From NCBI GenBank assembly GCA_030445245.1, contig JAUCSD010000001.1, positions 434,001 to 498,000 of the forward strand: 64,000 nucleotides of DNA, written 5' to 3'. Position numbers and translations under genes: made by a program. Below are positions 40,066 to 47,310 of the stretch, one piece after another (within the stretch, counting starts at the first letter, position 1; each line of letters starts with the position of its first letter). The DNA is from Candidatus Saccharimonadota bacterium (GTDB lineage Bacteria > Patescibacteriota > Saccharimonadia > Saccharimonadales > Saccharimonadaceae). The notes beneath the pieces were generated by a model. That model ran no database searches. It was not told the DNA's origin and was given only the letters and a program-made list of their open reading frames with translations.

Positions 40066-41030
40066 AACGGCTTCTCGTGGATTGGCATCTCATGCAGATG
40101 TGTATGACGATGAAGAATACCTGTCTTAGCACCAATTTTTGCCACAACTGAGGTTGAGTTTGCACTGGCAAAGATAATTGATTCTTTCAAAGATTTGCCG
40201 GCTGCCCATTGACTTAAGAAACCAGAACCAAAGGCATCACCTGCGCCCGTGCGATCGATTACTTTCACGTCTTCGTACATACCAGCACGGACAATCGTTT
40301 TACCGTCAGACGCAAGTACGCCATCAGGTCCGTCACTAACGATCACTACAGGAACGTAATGATGTGCGTGTCTTACAATCTCTTCCATGTCGTTACCTTC
40401 AACGATCGTCTGCATCTCTTCACGGTTCACGGAGAGGACTTCAACATCCTCAAGCAGTGACTTGAGTTTAGCGGTCTGCTTCAGCTCACCTTTACCTGGA
40501 TTAAACATGATTTTGATACCAAGCTTCTTTGCTTGAGTAAAGATCTTATCGATCGCTTCCATACTTCCGGCCATACTTGAGACATAAATCCAATCGGCAT
40601 CAGAGTCCTTAAGATCGAAGTTCTTTGCGTCGTAGTGCGTCGAAGCGCCACGATAGGTCAGAATTGTTCGTTCACCTGAAGGAGCGAGTAGCAATACCGA
40701 ATATCCGGTATTGTACTTGTCTGAATAACTAATCATCGATGTGTCGACGCCTTCTTGGTCCAGCTCGTTAAGCACGGCGAGTCCGGCAGGGTCATGTCCA
40801 ACCGTACCCATAAATTCTGATCGGAGTCCCTGACGTGCAAAGGTTACGGCAGCATTTGTCGCTCCACCACCAGTGGTGAAGTTAATGTTATTAACATCCG
40901 CTTTAGCACCCATTTCAAGCTTCATGAAGCTTTCTTCTGGGTTCTCGACAACGGGTTTGAATTCATCGCTATGACTTAAGAATACATCCTGCACGGCAGC
41001 GCCGATGGATACAATTTTCGGTCCTGGCAT
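40062..41030 (-). CDS. PfkB-family carbohydrate kinase
   Basis: A 322-residue ribokinase-like enzyme: MPGPKIVSIGAAVQDVF, GGGATNAAVTFARQGL, and C-terminal VIDRTGAGDAFGSGF with the catalytic Asp. It is the last gene of a pentose-phosphate operon, directly after fba (overlap of 1 nt), so its sugar substrate is likely a fructose-, sedoheptulose- or ribose-type phosphate. That assignment is inference from context. Confidence 0.92.
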   Translation of the reverse strand: MPGPKIVSIGAAVQDVFLSHSDEFKPVVENPEESFMKLEMGAKADVNNINFTTGGGATNAAVTFARQGLRSEFMGTVGHDPAGLAVLNELDQEGVDTSMISYSDKYNTGYSVLLLAPSGERTILTYRGASTHYDAKNFDLKDSDADWIYVSSMAGSMEAIDKIFTQAKKLGIKIMFNPGKGELKQTAKLKSLLEDVEVLSVNREEMQTIVEGNDMEEIVRHAHHYVPVVIVSDGPDGVLASDGKTIVRAGMYEDVKVIDRTGAGDAFGSGFLSQWAAGKSLKESIIFASANSTSVVAKIGAKTGILHRHTHLHEMPIHEKPF

Positions 41031-41941
41031 TACATGACTGCCTTATTAGCGCTACCAAATGCATTGATTTTTTCTTCAACGACTGCCTGAACAGCGCCGT
41101 ATACCTCTGGCATCAGTTTGACGATAGCGTATTCATCTGGGTGCTCAGCAAGCACTTTTTCGAGTGTCTCGCGGAAAGCAACACGCATATCACTATTGAT
41201 GTTAATCTTACTCACACCGATCTTGGCAGCTTCCTCAAAGTAGTGAAGAGGCGTACCACTACCACCGTGAAGGCTGATCTGGCAGGTAATACTATCACGA
41301 ATTCGTTGGAGTAGCTCTAAGTCAAGCTCTTTTGGTACTGGATACTTACCATGAAGGTTGCCGATAGCTGCTGCGTAGGTATCAATACCGGTCGCTTCAA
41401 CAAATGCCTTCGTGCCTTCTGGAGTACTAAAGGTTTTCTTAATTTCTTCGTAGTCAATGTTCTCAGTGTGAACATTTGAAGATCCACCAAAGTAGTGTGG
41501 TTCACTTTCGACTAGCGCACCAGTAAAACGAGCATACTCAACGACTTCTTTTGTCTTTGCAACAATTTCTTCAGTTGTTGCGTCATGGTTAGCTTGTGAG
41601 ATGTCGATATGGATGAATTCATATCCTGCATCGATTGCACGTTTACATGATTCAACCGTTGGACTGTGGTCGAGGTTGATATACATTTCAATGCCATACT
41701 CGTCCTTGTAGTTGTCAACGAGGTCGCGAATGTTATCAAGACCAATTGCGTCAACTTCACCCTGGCTTACTTCAACGAGCACTGGTGACTGCAGTTTCTG
41801 TGCCGCCTTACAGACAGCGATCAGCGTCTCTTGGTTATCAATATTGAATGCACCGACAGCAAAACCCTGTGAACGGCTTCGTTGCATGAGATGGCGTGCC
41901 CGAATAGTATTGTTACGAATTTCTTTAATTGTTAAGCCCAT
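41030..41941 (-). CDS. fba: Class II fructose-bisphosphate aldolase
   Basis: A 303-residue zinc aldolase. Metal ligands appear in INLDHSP, ESEPHYFGG and SLHGGSGTP; substrate-binding NINSDMR and HGKYP are present. It cleaves or forms fructose-1,6-bisphosphate, and class II enzymes can also handle sedoheptulose-1,7-bisphosphate. Located between tktC and a PfkB kinase in one operon. Confidence 0.94.
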   Translation of the reverse strand: MGLTIKEIRNNTIRARHLMQRSRSQGFAVGAFNIDNQETLIAVCKAAQKLQSPVLVEVSQGEVDAIGLDNIRDLVDNYKDEYGIEMYINLDHSPTVESCKRAIDAGYEFIHIDISQANHDATTEEIVAKTKEVVEYARFTGALVESEPHYFGGSSNVHTENIDYEEIKKTFSTPEGTKAFVEATGIDTYAAAIGNLHGKYPVPKELDLELLQRIRDSITCQISLHGGSGTPLHYFEEAAKIGVSKININSDMRVAFRETLEKVLAEHPDEYAIVKLMPEVYGAVQAVVEEKINAFGSANKAVM

Positions 41942-41949
41942 AGTCCTCC

Positions 41950-42945
41950 TTAAAAGCCTTGATGGTATTTCGGCGTACGGTTAATAAATTCATGCACCTC
42001 ATGAGCGATGGATGCGTGATCCAGCCCAAATTTCTGTAGCAGCTCACGAGGTTCACCACTTTCACCAAAGCGGTCTTCCATGCCAATCCGAAGTAGTGGT
42101 GTTGGTAACTGTTCGCTGAGTAGTTCAGCGACAGCGCCACCAAATCCACCAGCTTTCTGTGCCTCTTCCGCGGTGAGAACGCGACCAGTCTTGCGTACTG
42201 AAGTAAGGATTGTTTCAGTATCGAGTGGTTTAATCGTCGGTACATGGACTACTTCTGCACTGATGCCTTTTGCTTCAAGTGTTTTAGCGGCAATAATCAG
42301 TTCGTAGGTCATCATACCGGTACCCAGCAGAGTGATATCGTTACCTTCACGCAGAACATAGGCTTTACCAATTTCAAATGGCGAGTCCTTTGTGCTAAAG
42401 ATGGCTGACTTATCACGAGCCAGGCGAAGATAGCTTGGCTTGCCGTTTTCTGCAATGGCGAGTGTCGCCTTTTCGGCCTCAATGCTATCACCAGGTGCGA
42501 CTACTATCATGTTAGGGAGTACGCGCATGAGTGCGATATCCTCAAGCATTTGGTGGGTCGCGCCGTCTGGCCCGACACTAACACCGGCGTGTGAGCCAAC
42601 AATCTTGACTGGCTGATCATTCAAAGCAATTGTCGTTCGGATTTGCTCCCAGTTACGGCCAGGGCTAAACGCAGCGTAACTACTTGTGAATGGAATCTTG
42701 CCGGCTCGGGCTAGCCCACTGGCGACCGTTACGAGATTCTGTTCGGCTACGCCCATTTCAATGAAGCGCTCTGGAAAGGCTTCTTTAAAACCAGACATTT
42801 TCGTACTATCGGTTAGATCGGCGCAAAGAGCAACAATCAGTTTGTTTGCTTCACCGGCAGCCTTAAGACCACGTCCGAAGCCAGCGCGAATCGGTTCTTG
42901 CTCAACGTCTTTGTCGTAAACCTGAGGGTTAAGTGGGTAGCTCAT
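41950..42945 (-). CDS. Transketolase, C-terminal subunit
   Basis: A 331-residue half-transketolase holding the pyrimidine-binding and C-terminal domains: ALCADLTDSTKM, MGVAEQNLVTVASGLARAG, SHAGVSVGPDGATHQ, and a last domain with EAQKAGGFGGAVAELL. The TPP-binding first half is the next gene upstream, and the two reading frames abut (one-base overlap). Split transketolases are usual in archaea and CPR bacteria. Confidence 0.95.
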   Translation of the reverse strand: MSYPLNPQVYDKDVEQEPIRAGFGRGLKAAGEANKLIVALCADLTDSTKMSGFKEAFPERFIEMGVAEQNLVTVASGLARAGKIPFTSSYAAFSPGRNWEQIRTTIALNDQPVKIVGSHAGVSVGPDGATHQMLEDIALMRVLPNMIVVAPGDSIEAEKATLAIAENGKPSYLRLARDKSAIFSTKDSPFEIGKAYVLREGNDITLLGTGMMTYELIIAAKTLEAKGISAEVVHVPTIKPLDTETILTSVRKTGRVLTAEEAQKAGGFGGAVAELLSEQLPTPLLRIGMEDRFGESGEPRELLQKFGLDHASIAHEVHEFINRTPKYHQGF

Positions 42946-43808
42946 TATTCTAAATCTCCAGAGGTAATTTTTCCATCAAGGGTACGCAGTTTCTTTAGCG
43001 CTATCTTAGCCTGCTCACTGTTAGGGGGCGTCCCGTGCCACTTATAGTCGTATTCCATAAAATCGACGCCTTTGCCTGGAATAGTATGAGAGATAATGAC
43101 GCTTGGTCGGTTGGATATAGCTCGGGCCATACTCGCAGCGTCGATAATACTTTCAATATTGTGGCCATCGATTTCCTGGACATGCCAACCAAATGCTTCC
43201 CATTTGCCACGAAGATCTTCGAGCGGCATTATCTCGTCGGTTGAGCCATCGATCTGAATATTGTTACGGTCGATGAAAACAATCAGCTGACTGAGCTTGT
43301 ATTTACCAGCAAACATTGCTGCTTCCCAGATATTTCCTTCGTTGAGTTCACCGTCGCCTGTTACGACGTAGACAAAGCGATGCTTAGCATCATCAAGATA
43401 TTGAAGGCTGTACGCATATCCAGCAGCCTGGCTAAGGCCGCTGCCGAGTGGACCACTGGTGTTTTCAAGGCCGGGTAGTTTCGTGCGCTCAGGGTGTCCC
43501 TGAAGCCTGCTTCCAAGTTTACGAAGTGTTTGTAACTCTTTTACCGGGAAGTAGCCACGTTCAGCCATAGCCGCGTACTGAACAGGAACGGTGTGACCGT
43601 TACTCAAGAAGAAGAGATCACGATCTGCCCACTCAGGTCTTTTCGGGTCAATATTCATAATATTGAAATACAGAGCCGTTAGAATATCGGCAAGATCAAG
43701 CGGTCCGGCACTGTGGCCGCTCCCAGCCTCCTCGAGCATTCGAATGATATCTTTTCGGATGTCGTTGGCTTTTTGTCTCAGTTGGATGATTGTTAATTGC
43801 CCACTCAC
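42945..43808 (-). CDS. Transketolase, N-terminal subunit
   Basis: A 287-residue TPP-binding half: SGHSAGPLDLADILTALYF, HTVPVQYAAMAERGYF, and the TPP motif VTGDGELNEGNIWEAAMFAGKYKLSQLIVFIDRNN. Start: GTG at 43808 (VSGQLTI), 1 nt after the rpe stop; an upstream in-frame ATG lies inside rpe and is unlikely. Together with the next gene it forms a complete transketolase. Confidence 0.95.
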   Translation of the reverse strand: MSGQLTIIQLRQKANDIRKDIIRMLEEAGSGHSAGPLDLADILTALYFNIMNIDPKRPEWADRDLFFLSNGHTVPVQYAAMAERGYFPVKELQTLRKLGSRLQGHPERTKLPGLENTSGPLGSGLSQAAGYAYSLQYLDDAKHRFVYVVTGDGELNEGNIWEAAMFAGKYKLSQLIVFIDRNNIQIDGSTDEIMPLEDLRGKWEAFGWHVQEIDGHNIESIIDAASMARAISNRPSVIISHTIPGKGVDFMEYDYKWHGTPPNSEQAKIALKKLRTLDGKITSGDLE

Positions 43809-43809
43809 G

Positions 43810-44454
43810 TTAAATAACCCCGTGTTTATTAATTTCATTTACCAGTGTAGCATAAACACTAGCAGGATCAGCTGCATGTGCGATCGTCGAGCCAACATTG
43901 AGTACATCGACACCGCCTTGGGATAGGCTATAGGCATTCTCGATGTTCACACCGCCGTCCCAGCCTATCTCAACGTCCTGACGAATATTACGTATGAGGC
44001 GAACTTTCTCAAGCTGCATCATACTGGCCGTGCCACCATATTTACCAAGATCACCGCTAAAGATCATGACATGATCCGCCGCTTCAATCGCCGCCTTCAC
44101 AGTCCCTGGTACGGTTGTGCGAAGCAGGGCAACACCAGCTTTAATACCAAATTTCTTGACGTGTTCAAGAACAGGCACAATGTCCTCCGATGATTCGGCG
44201 TGAAAGATGATCATATGAGGCTTCAGGCTGACAAGTGTCTCGAGATGCTCACTTGGCCGTGCCACCATCGCGTGAATGTCTACGATCCATTCCTGAGGCC
44301 ACCACACCTGGGCAGCGCCCACGGTAAAGCTTGGGGCAAACTCACCATCACAAATATCAATATGAACTCGTTCGGTAAACGCGTGAATTTTCTCGATTTG
44401 CGCTTTGTAGTCGTCAGGAGTCTCGGCGAGTACGGCAGGTGCGATAACAGTCAT
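43810..44454 (-). CDS. rpe: Ribulose-phosphate 3-epimerase
   Basis: A 214-residue TIM-barrel epimerase: IAPAVLAETPDDY, VHIDICDGEFAPS (catalytic Asp and metal His), DIHAMVARP, and WDGGVNIENAYSL (second catalytic Asp). It interconverts ribulose-5-P and xylulose-5-P. Between rpiB (2-nt gap) and tktN (1-nt gap). Confidence 0.92.
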   Translation of the reverse strand: MTVIAPAVLAETPDDYKAQIEKIHAFTERVHIDICDGEFAPSFTVGAAQVWWPQEWIVDIHAMVARPSEHLETLVSLKPHMIIFHAESSEDIVPVLEHVKKFGIKAGVALLRTTVPGTVKAAIEAADHVMIFSGDLGKYGGTASMMQLEKVRLIRNIRQDVEIGWDGGVNIENAYSLSQGGVDVLNVGSTIAHAADPASVYATLVNEINKHGVI

Positions 44455-44456
44455 CC

Positions 44457-44909
44457 TTAGAGCTCATCAATCTGCGCATTACGGCGCTTATATCTAGGGG
44501 CTGCAGCAAATGGCGTCTTCAGCCATGTATCGATGATGTTCTGCCAGTCGGTATCGTCATCTTCTAATATCCTTGATGGCAAACACAGTACATTACTATC
44601 GTTATCGTTTCGAGTCATCTTAGCTTCGTACTCATCCCAGATAACGCTTGCTCGGATACCACGAAAACGGTTGGCAGCCATACACATACCTTGTCCGCCA
44701 CCACAGATGAGTATTGCCCGTGGATCGTCTTTCGGATCATCACCTAGTACCTGGAGCGCTGCCATCTGAGCAAACTCAGGAAAGTCATCACCAGGATCGA
44801 GTTCACGATCACCTACATCTTCTACTGTATAGCCGCGTTTTGCTAAATACGCGAACACATGCTCTTTCATAGCAAAGCCATTGTGGTCTGCACCCAAGTA
44901 TATTTTCAT
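44457..44909 (-). CDS. rpiB: Ribose-5-phosphate isomerase B
   Basis: A 150-residue RpiB/LacAB: YLGADHNGFAMKEHV, VEDVGDRELDPGDDFPEFA, and the anion-hole segment ICGGGQGMCMAANRFRGIRAS. The extended C-terminus carries basic residues. It heads the pentose-phosphate operon: TATACT lies exactly 6 nt before the ATG, with no Shine-Dalgarno, and the gap terminator separates it from the gene upstream. Confidence 0.95.
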   Translation of the reverse strand: MKIYLGADHNGFAMKEHVFAYLAKRGYTVEDVGDRELDPGDDFPEFAQMAALQVLGDDPKDDPRAILICGGGQGMCMAANRFRGIRASVIWDEYEAKMTRNDNDSNVLCLPSRILEDDDTDWQNIIDTWLKTPFAAAPRYKRRNAQIDEL

Positions 44910-44935
44910 ATCTTAAGTATAAGCATTTTTGCTAC

Positions 44936-44977
44936 AAAACAAAAGCATCTCGTAATTGTTTCGAGATGCTTTTGTTT
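44936..44977. terminator. Terminator between gap and rpiB
   Basis: AAACAAAAGCATCTCG / CGAGATGCTTTTGTTT, about 16-bp stem, T-tracts on both sides. On the minus strand it ends gap and lies just upstream of the rpiB promoter. Confidence 0.9.
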
Positions 44978-44980
44978 ATT

Positions 44981-46000
44981 CTAGTGTTGGAGTGAGCGGC
45001 CGACGTCGGCTACGAGCTCAACAAGGCGGTTACTGTAACCCCATTCGTTGTCATACCAAGCGACTACCTTGATCAAATTACCACCAACAACGTTGGTTAA
45101 TTTTAGGTCAACGATAGCGCTGTGGCTATTACCTTTGAAGTCGCTACTGACGAGCTCTTCTTCAGTTACGTCAAGGATGCCTTGGTAGAATGGCTGACCA
45201 GCAGCTTCTTTGAAGACAGTGTTAATCTCATCGATTGTTGTGTCTCGTTTGAGTACTACTGAAAAGTCACTCATACTCACAACTGGGGTTGGAACACGAA
45301 CGCTCAATCCACCGAAGATACCTTCGAGAGCTGGAAGTGCTTTAGCGGCTGCTATGCTTGCGCCAGTTGTTGTTGGAACGATGTTTTCAGCTGCGGCACG
45401 AGCTTCGCGAAGATCTTTAGCTGGAGCATCTTGCAGGCGTTGGCTTGCTGTATAGCTGTGAACAGTAGTCATGAGGGCTTTTTCGATACCGAAGTGACCT
45501 TCAAGAACTGCCATGACTGGAGTAATACAGTTAGTCGTACAGCTTGCATTACTGATGATATCGCTAGCACCTTCGATTTTGTCTTCGTTTACGCCAAGCA
45601 CGATCGTATCGACGCCGTCGCCTTTGGCTGGAGCTGAGATGACAACTTTCTTAGCACCGCCGCCATCAATGTGAGCGCGTGCCTTAGCTGCGTCAGTAAA
45701 GAAGCCAGTACTTTCAATGACAACGTCAACATTGTGATCTTTCCATGGAAGTACTGCTGGGTCGCGTTCAGCAAGTACGGCAATGTGCTTACCGTTGACG
45801 ATAATACCTGCTTCGTCATACCCAACTTCGTGTTGGTACAAACCATACGATGAGTCATGTTTAAGAAGATGCGCTAAAGTTTTTGTATCTGTTAGGTCGT
45901 TAATCGCAACGATACTCAAATCACTGCGTTCAAATGCAATCTTAAAGGCATTGCGGCCAATGCGACCAAAACCATTGATCGCGATGTTTACTTGACTCAT
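44981..46000 (-). CDS. gap: Glyceraldehyde-3-phosphate dehydrogenase
   Basis: A 339-residue type I GAPDH. NAD site INGFGRIGRNAF and INDLTD; catalytic Cys in SNASCTTNCITPV; His in HSYTASQ; VKVVAWYDNEWGYSNRLVEL at the end. It is monocistronic, with AAGGAG about 11 nt upstream and its own promoter and terminator, and belongs to lower glycolysis fed by the pentose-phosphate operon. Confidence 0.97.
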   Translation of the reverse strand: MSQVNIAINGFGRIGRNAFKIAFERSDLSIVAINDLTDTKTLAHLLKHDSSYGLYQHEVGYDEAGIIVNGKHIAVLAERDPAVLPWKDHNVDVVIESTGFFTDAAKARAHIDGGGAKKVVISAPAKGDGVDTIVLGVNEDKIEGASDIISNASCTTNCITPVMAVLEGHFGIEKALMTTVHSYTASQRLQDAPAKDLREARAAAENIVPTTTGASIAAAKALPALEGIFGGLSVRVPTPVVSMSDFSVVLKRDTTIDEINTVFKEAAGQPFYQGILDVTEEELVSSDFKGNSHSAIVDLKLTNVVGGNLIKVVAWYDNEWGYSNRLVELVADVGRSLQH

Positions 46001-46044
46001 GTAATTCTCACTCCTTTTAAATATGCTTATGCATTTCGTTGTCT

Positions 46045-46072
46045 ATTATATACTGTAAAACGCTTGTGGCAA
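46045..46072 (-). promoter_or_regulatory. gap promoter
   Basis: TTGCCA, 16-nt spacer, TATAAT on the minus strand. Confidence 0.7.
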
Positions 46073-46112
46073 AACAATTTAATCGAAATAAACATAAAAT
46101 CGAGTGAATAAC

Positions 46113-46128
46113 GTAAAAGACGGCCGAC
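46113..46128. repeat. 3' inverted-repeat element of small-gene unit 6
   Basis: On the plus strand GTAAAAGACGGCCGAC. On the gene (minus) strand it follows the terminator hairpin and reads GTCGGCCGTCTTTTAC. Complementary to the 5' element at 46547-46562. Confidence 0.75.
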
Positions 46129-46140
46129 AAAATCGTGCCA

Positions 46141-46175
46141 GTGATAGAGCGGCGAAATCGCTACCACTCCATCAC
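46141..46175 (-). terminator. 3' hairpin of small-gene unit 6
   Basis: GTGATGGAG pairs with CTCTATCAC (one G-U); followed by ACGATTTTG and the inverted-repeat element. Confidence 0.6.
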
Positions 46176-46218
46176 CCAGATGCCAGGAATCATACTTCAA
46201 AGCGGAGGGGGCAAGAAT

Positions 46219-46524
46219 TTAGCCCTTTCCTTGTTGTTTCATATGCTCAAGGATCTTCTCGACAATCCCTTGTGCTAATGGATCCCTGAAGTGCATGAGC
46301 TGGGGGATCCTCGGCACGATCACGTGCTGAATGTGATGCTTGCGTAGTGTGGCCGTGAATACTTTTGCCACGGCGTCGTTGGTGATGAGGACATAGTACT
46401 GTCCTCGGAATGGAATTGGCGTGACGAGAATCACACACTCGACACCCCTTGAGACACCTTCCTTCGCCCACTCATCAAGTTTTTCGGGAAGTGCATTTCG
46501 CGGACTGATACGGACGATCTTCAT
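46219..46524 (-). CDS. Small protein of unknown function, inverted-repeat unit 6
   Basis: A 101-residue alpha/beta protein beginning MKIVRISPRN, with ECVILVTPIPFRGQYYVLI, then VAKVFTATLRKHHIQHVIVPRIPQ and a helical end. It is a paralogue of the next gene (shared MK-[IL]-[VI]-RI start, Y-x-V/M, VFTATLR/VFQLRR, I-x-H-x-VI). GAGGAG lies 8 nt before the ATG. The unit lies between two 16-nt inverted repeats. The basic helix plus beta strands could bind nucleic acid, but I recognise no family. Confidence 0.72.
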   Translation of the reverse strand: MKIVRISPRNALPEKLDEWAKEGVSRGVECVILVTPIPFRGQYYVLITNDAVAKVFTATLRKHHIQHVIVPRIPQLMHFRDPLAQGIVEKILEHMKQQGKG

Positions 46525-46546
46525 GCGGCCAACTCCTCATTGGTTT

Positions 46547-46562
46547 GACAGCCGTCTTTTAC
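46547..46562. repeat. 5' inverted-repeat element of small-gene unit 6
   Basis: On the minus strand GTAAAAGACGGCTGTC, located at the predicted mRNA 5' end, about 24 nt before the ATG. Pairs with the 3' element at 46113-46128 with 14 Watson-Crick pairs, one G-U and one mismatch. Confidence 0.75.
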
Positions 46563-46693
46563 ATATCAGATAAAGCCTGCGCTACTAAATTAAGCACAAG
46601 CGATATCCGAATGCCTGTATTATGTCATACACATACCGTACTCACAATATAAAAACAATCCGAAAAAATGGATTACTGTAGTCCGATGAAAGA

Positions 46694-46709
46694 GTAAAAG
46701 ACGGTCGAC
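46694..46709. repeat. 3' inverted-repeat element of small-gene unit 5
   Basis: Plus strand GTAAAAGACGGTCGAC; on the gene strand GTCGACCGTCTTTTAC after the terminator hairpin. Confidence 0.75.
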
Positions 46710-46714
46710 ACGAT

Positions 46715-46753
46715 GTCGGTGGAAGCAGCGATACACGCCGCCGCTCCACCGAC
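46715..46753 (-). terminator. 3' hairpin of small-gene unit 5
   Basis: GTCGGTGGA pairs perfectly with TCCACCGAC and an inner GCGGCG with CGCTGC (one G-U), a stem of about 15 bp; CGTCTTTTAC follows. Confidence 0.75.
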
Positions 46754-46759
46754 ACTCCC

Positions 46760-47089
46760 TCACTTAGCGGTAGGCTGTCTGTGCCGTCCGACGCTCGTTT
46801 GAGCGGTGACGAGGGCAAGCAGCTTCATGAACCTCTCCGGAGAGCGCGCATCCAGGACGCGATACCCTGCCGGAAGCTTTGTGATGACTTCGTGCCCGAT
46901 CCGCATCCGCCGCAGTTGGAAGACGAACGCGGCAGCAACGACGTCATAAGGCACCATCGCGTAGTGATAGCCGTTGTACGGCGAGATAGTAAGCAGTGAC
47001 TCGCACCGCAACCTCCCGCGACTCGCCTCCAGACGTGCTGCTATTGTTGGTAAATCAGTGCCATCGACATTGATACGAATGAGTTTCAC
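46760..47089 (-). CDS. Small protein of unknown function, inverted-repeat unit 5
   Basis: A 109-residue paralogue of the gene at 46219, beginning MKLIRINVDG. GTG start, 7 nt after AAGGAG. It keeps the strand-helix pattern: LLTISPYNGYHYAMVPYDVVAAAFVFQLRRMRIGHEVITKLP, and ends in an Arg/Lys/Pro tail. Codons are distinctly GC-rich compared with rsh and gap on either side. Own 5' and 3' structured ends. Function unknown. Confidence 0.72.
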   Translation of the reverse strand: MKLIRINVDGTDLPTIAARLEASRGRLRCESLLTISPYNGYHYAMVPYDVVAAAFVFQLRRMRIGHEVITKLPAGYRVLDARSPERFMKLLALVTAQTSVGRHRQPTAK

Positions 47090-47108
47090 GCATCCGCTCC
47101 TTAAGGCT

Positions 47109-47124
47109 GACGACCGTCTCTTAC
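47109..47124. repeat. 5' inverted-repeat element of small-gene unit 5
   Basis: Minus strand GTAAGAGACGGTCGTC, about 20 nt before the GTG. Pairs with the 3' element at 46694-46709 (14 Watson-Crick, one G-U, one mismatch). Confidence 0.75.
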
Positions 47125-47310
47125 GTCAGACGTGATGCTTTCATCTGACAGAAGGGACAAAAACACACTCTGATACTATAATTATTTCACTTATTTATTT
47201 GGTCGTAAATATTTGACACATTATATACGTAAATATGTCAATGATCGTTTTGTCGTACTTTCCATTACTCAACTTGCTATTATCCACCAGTGTTTTATAC
47301 TAGTAATACA

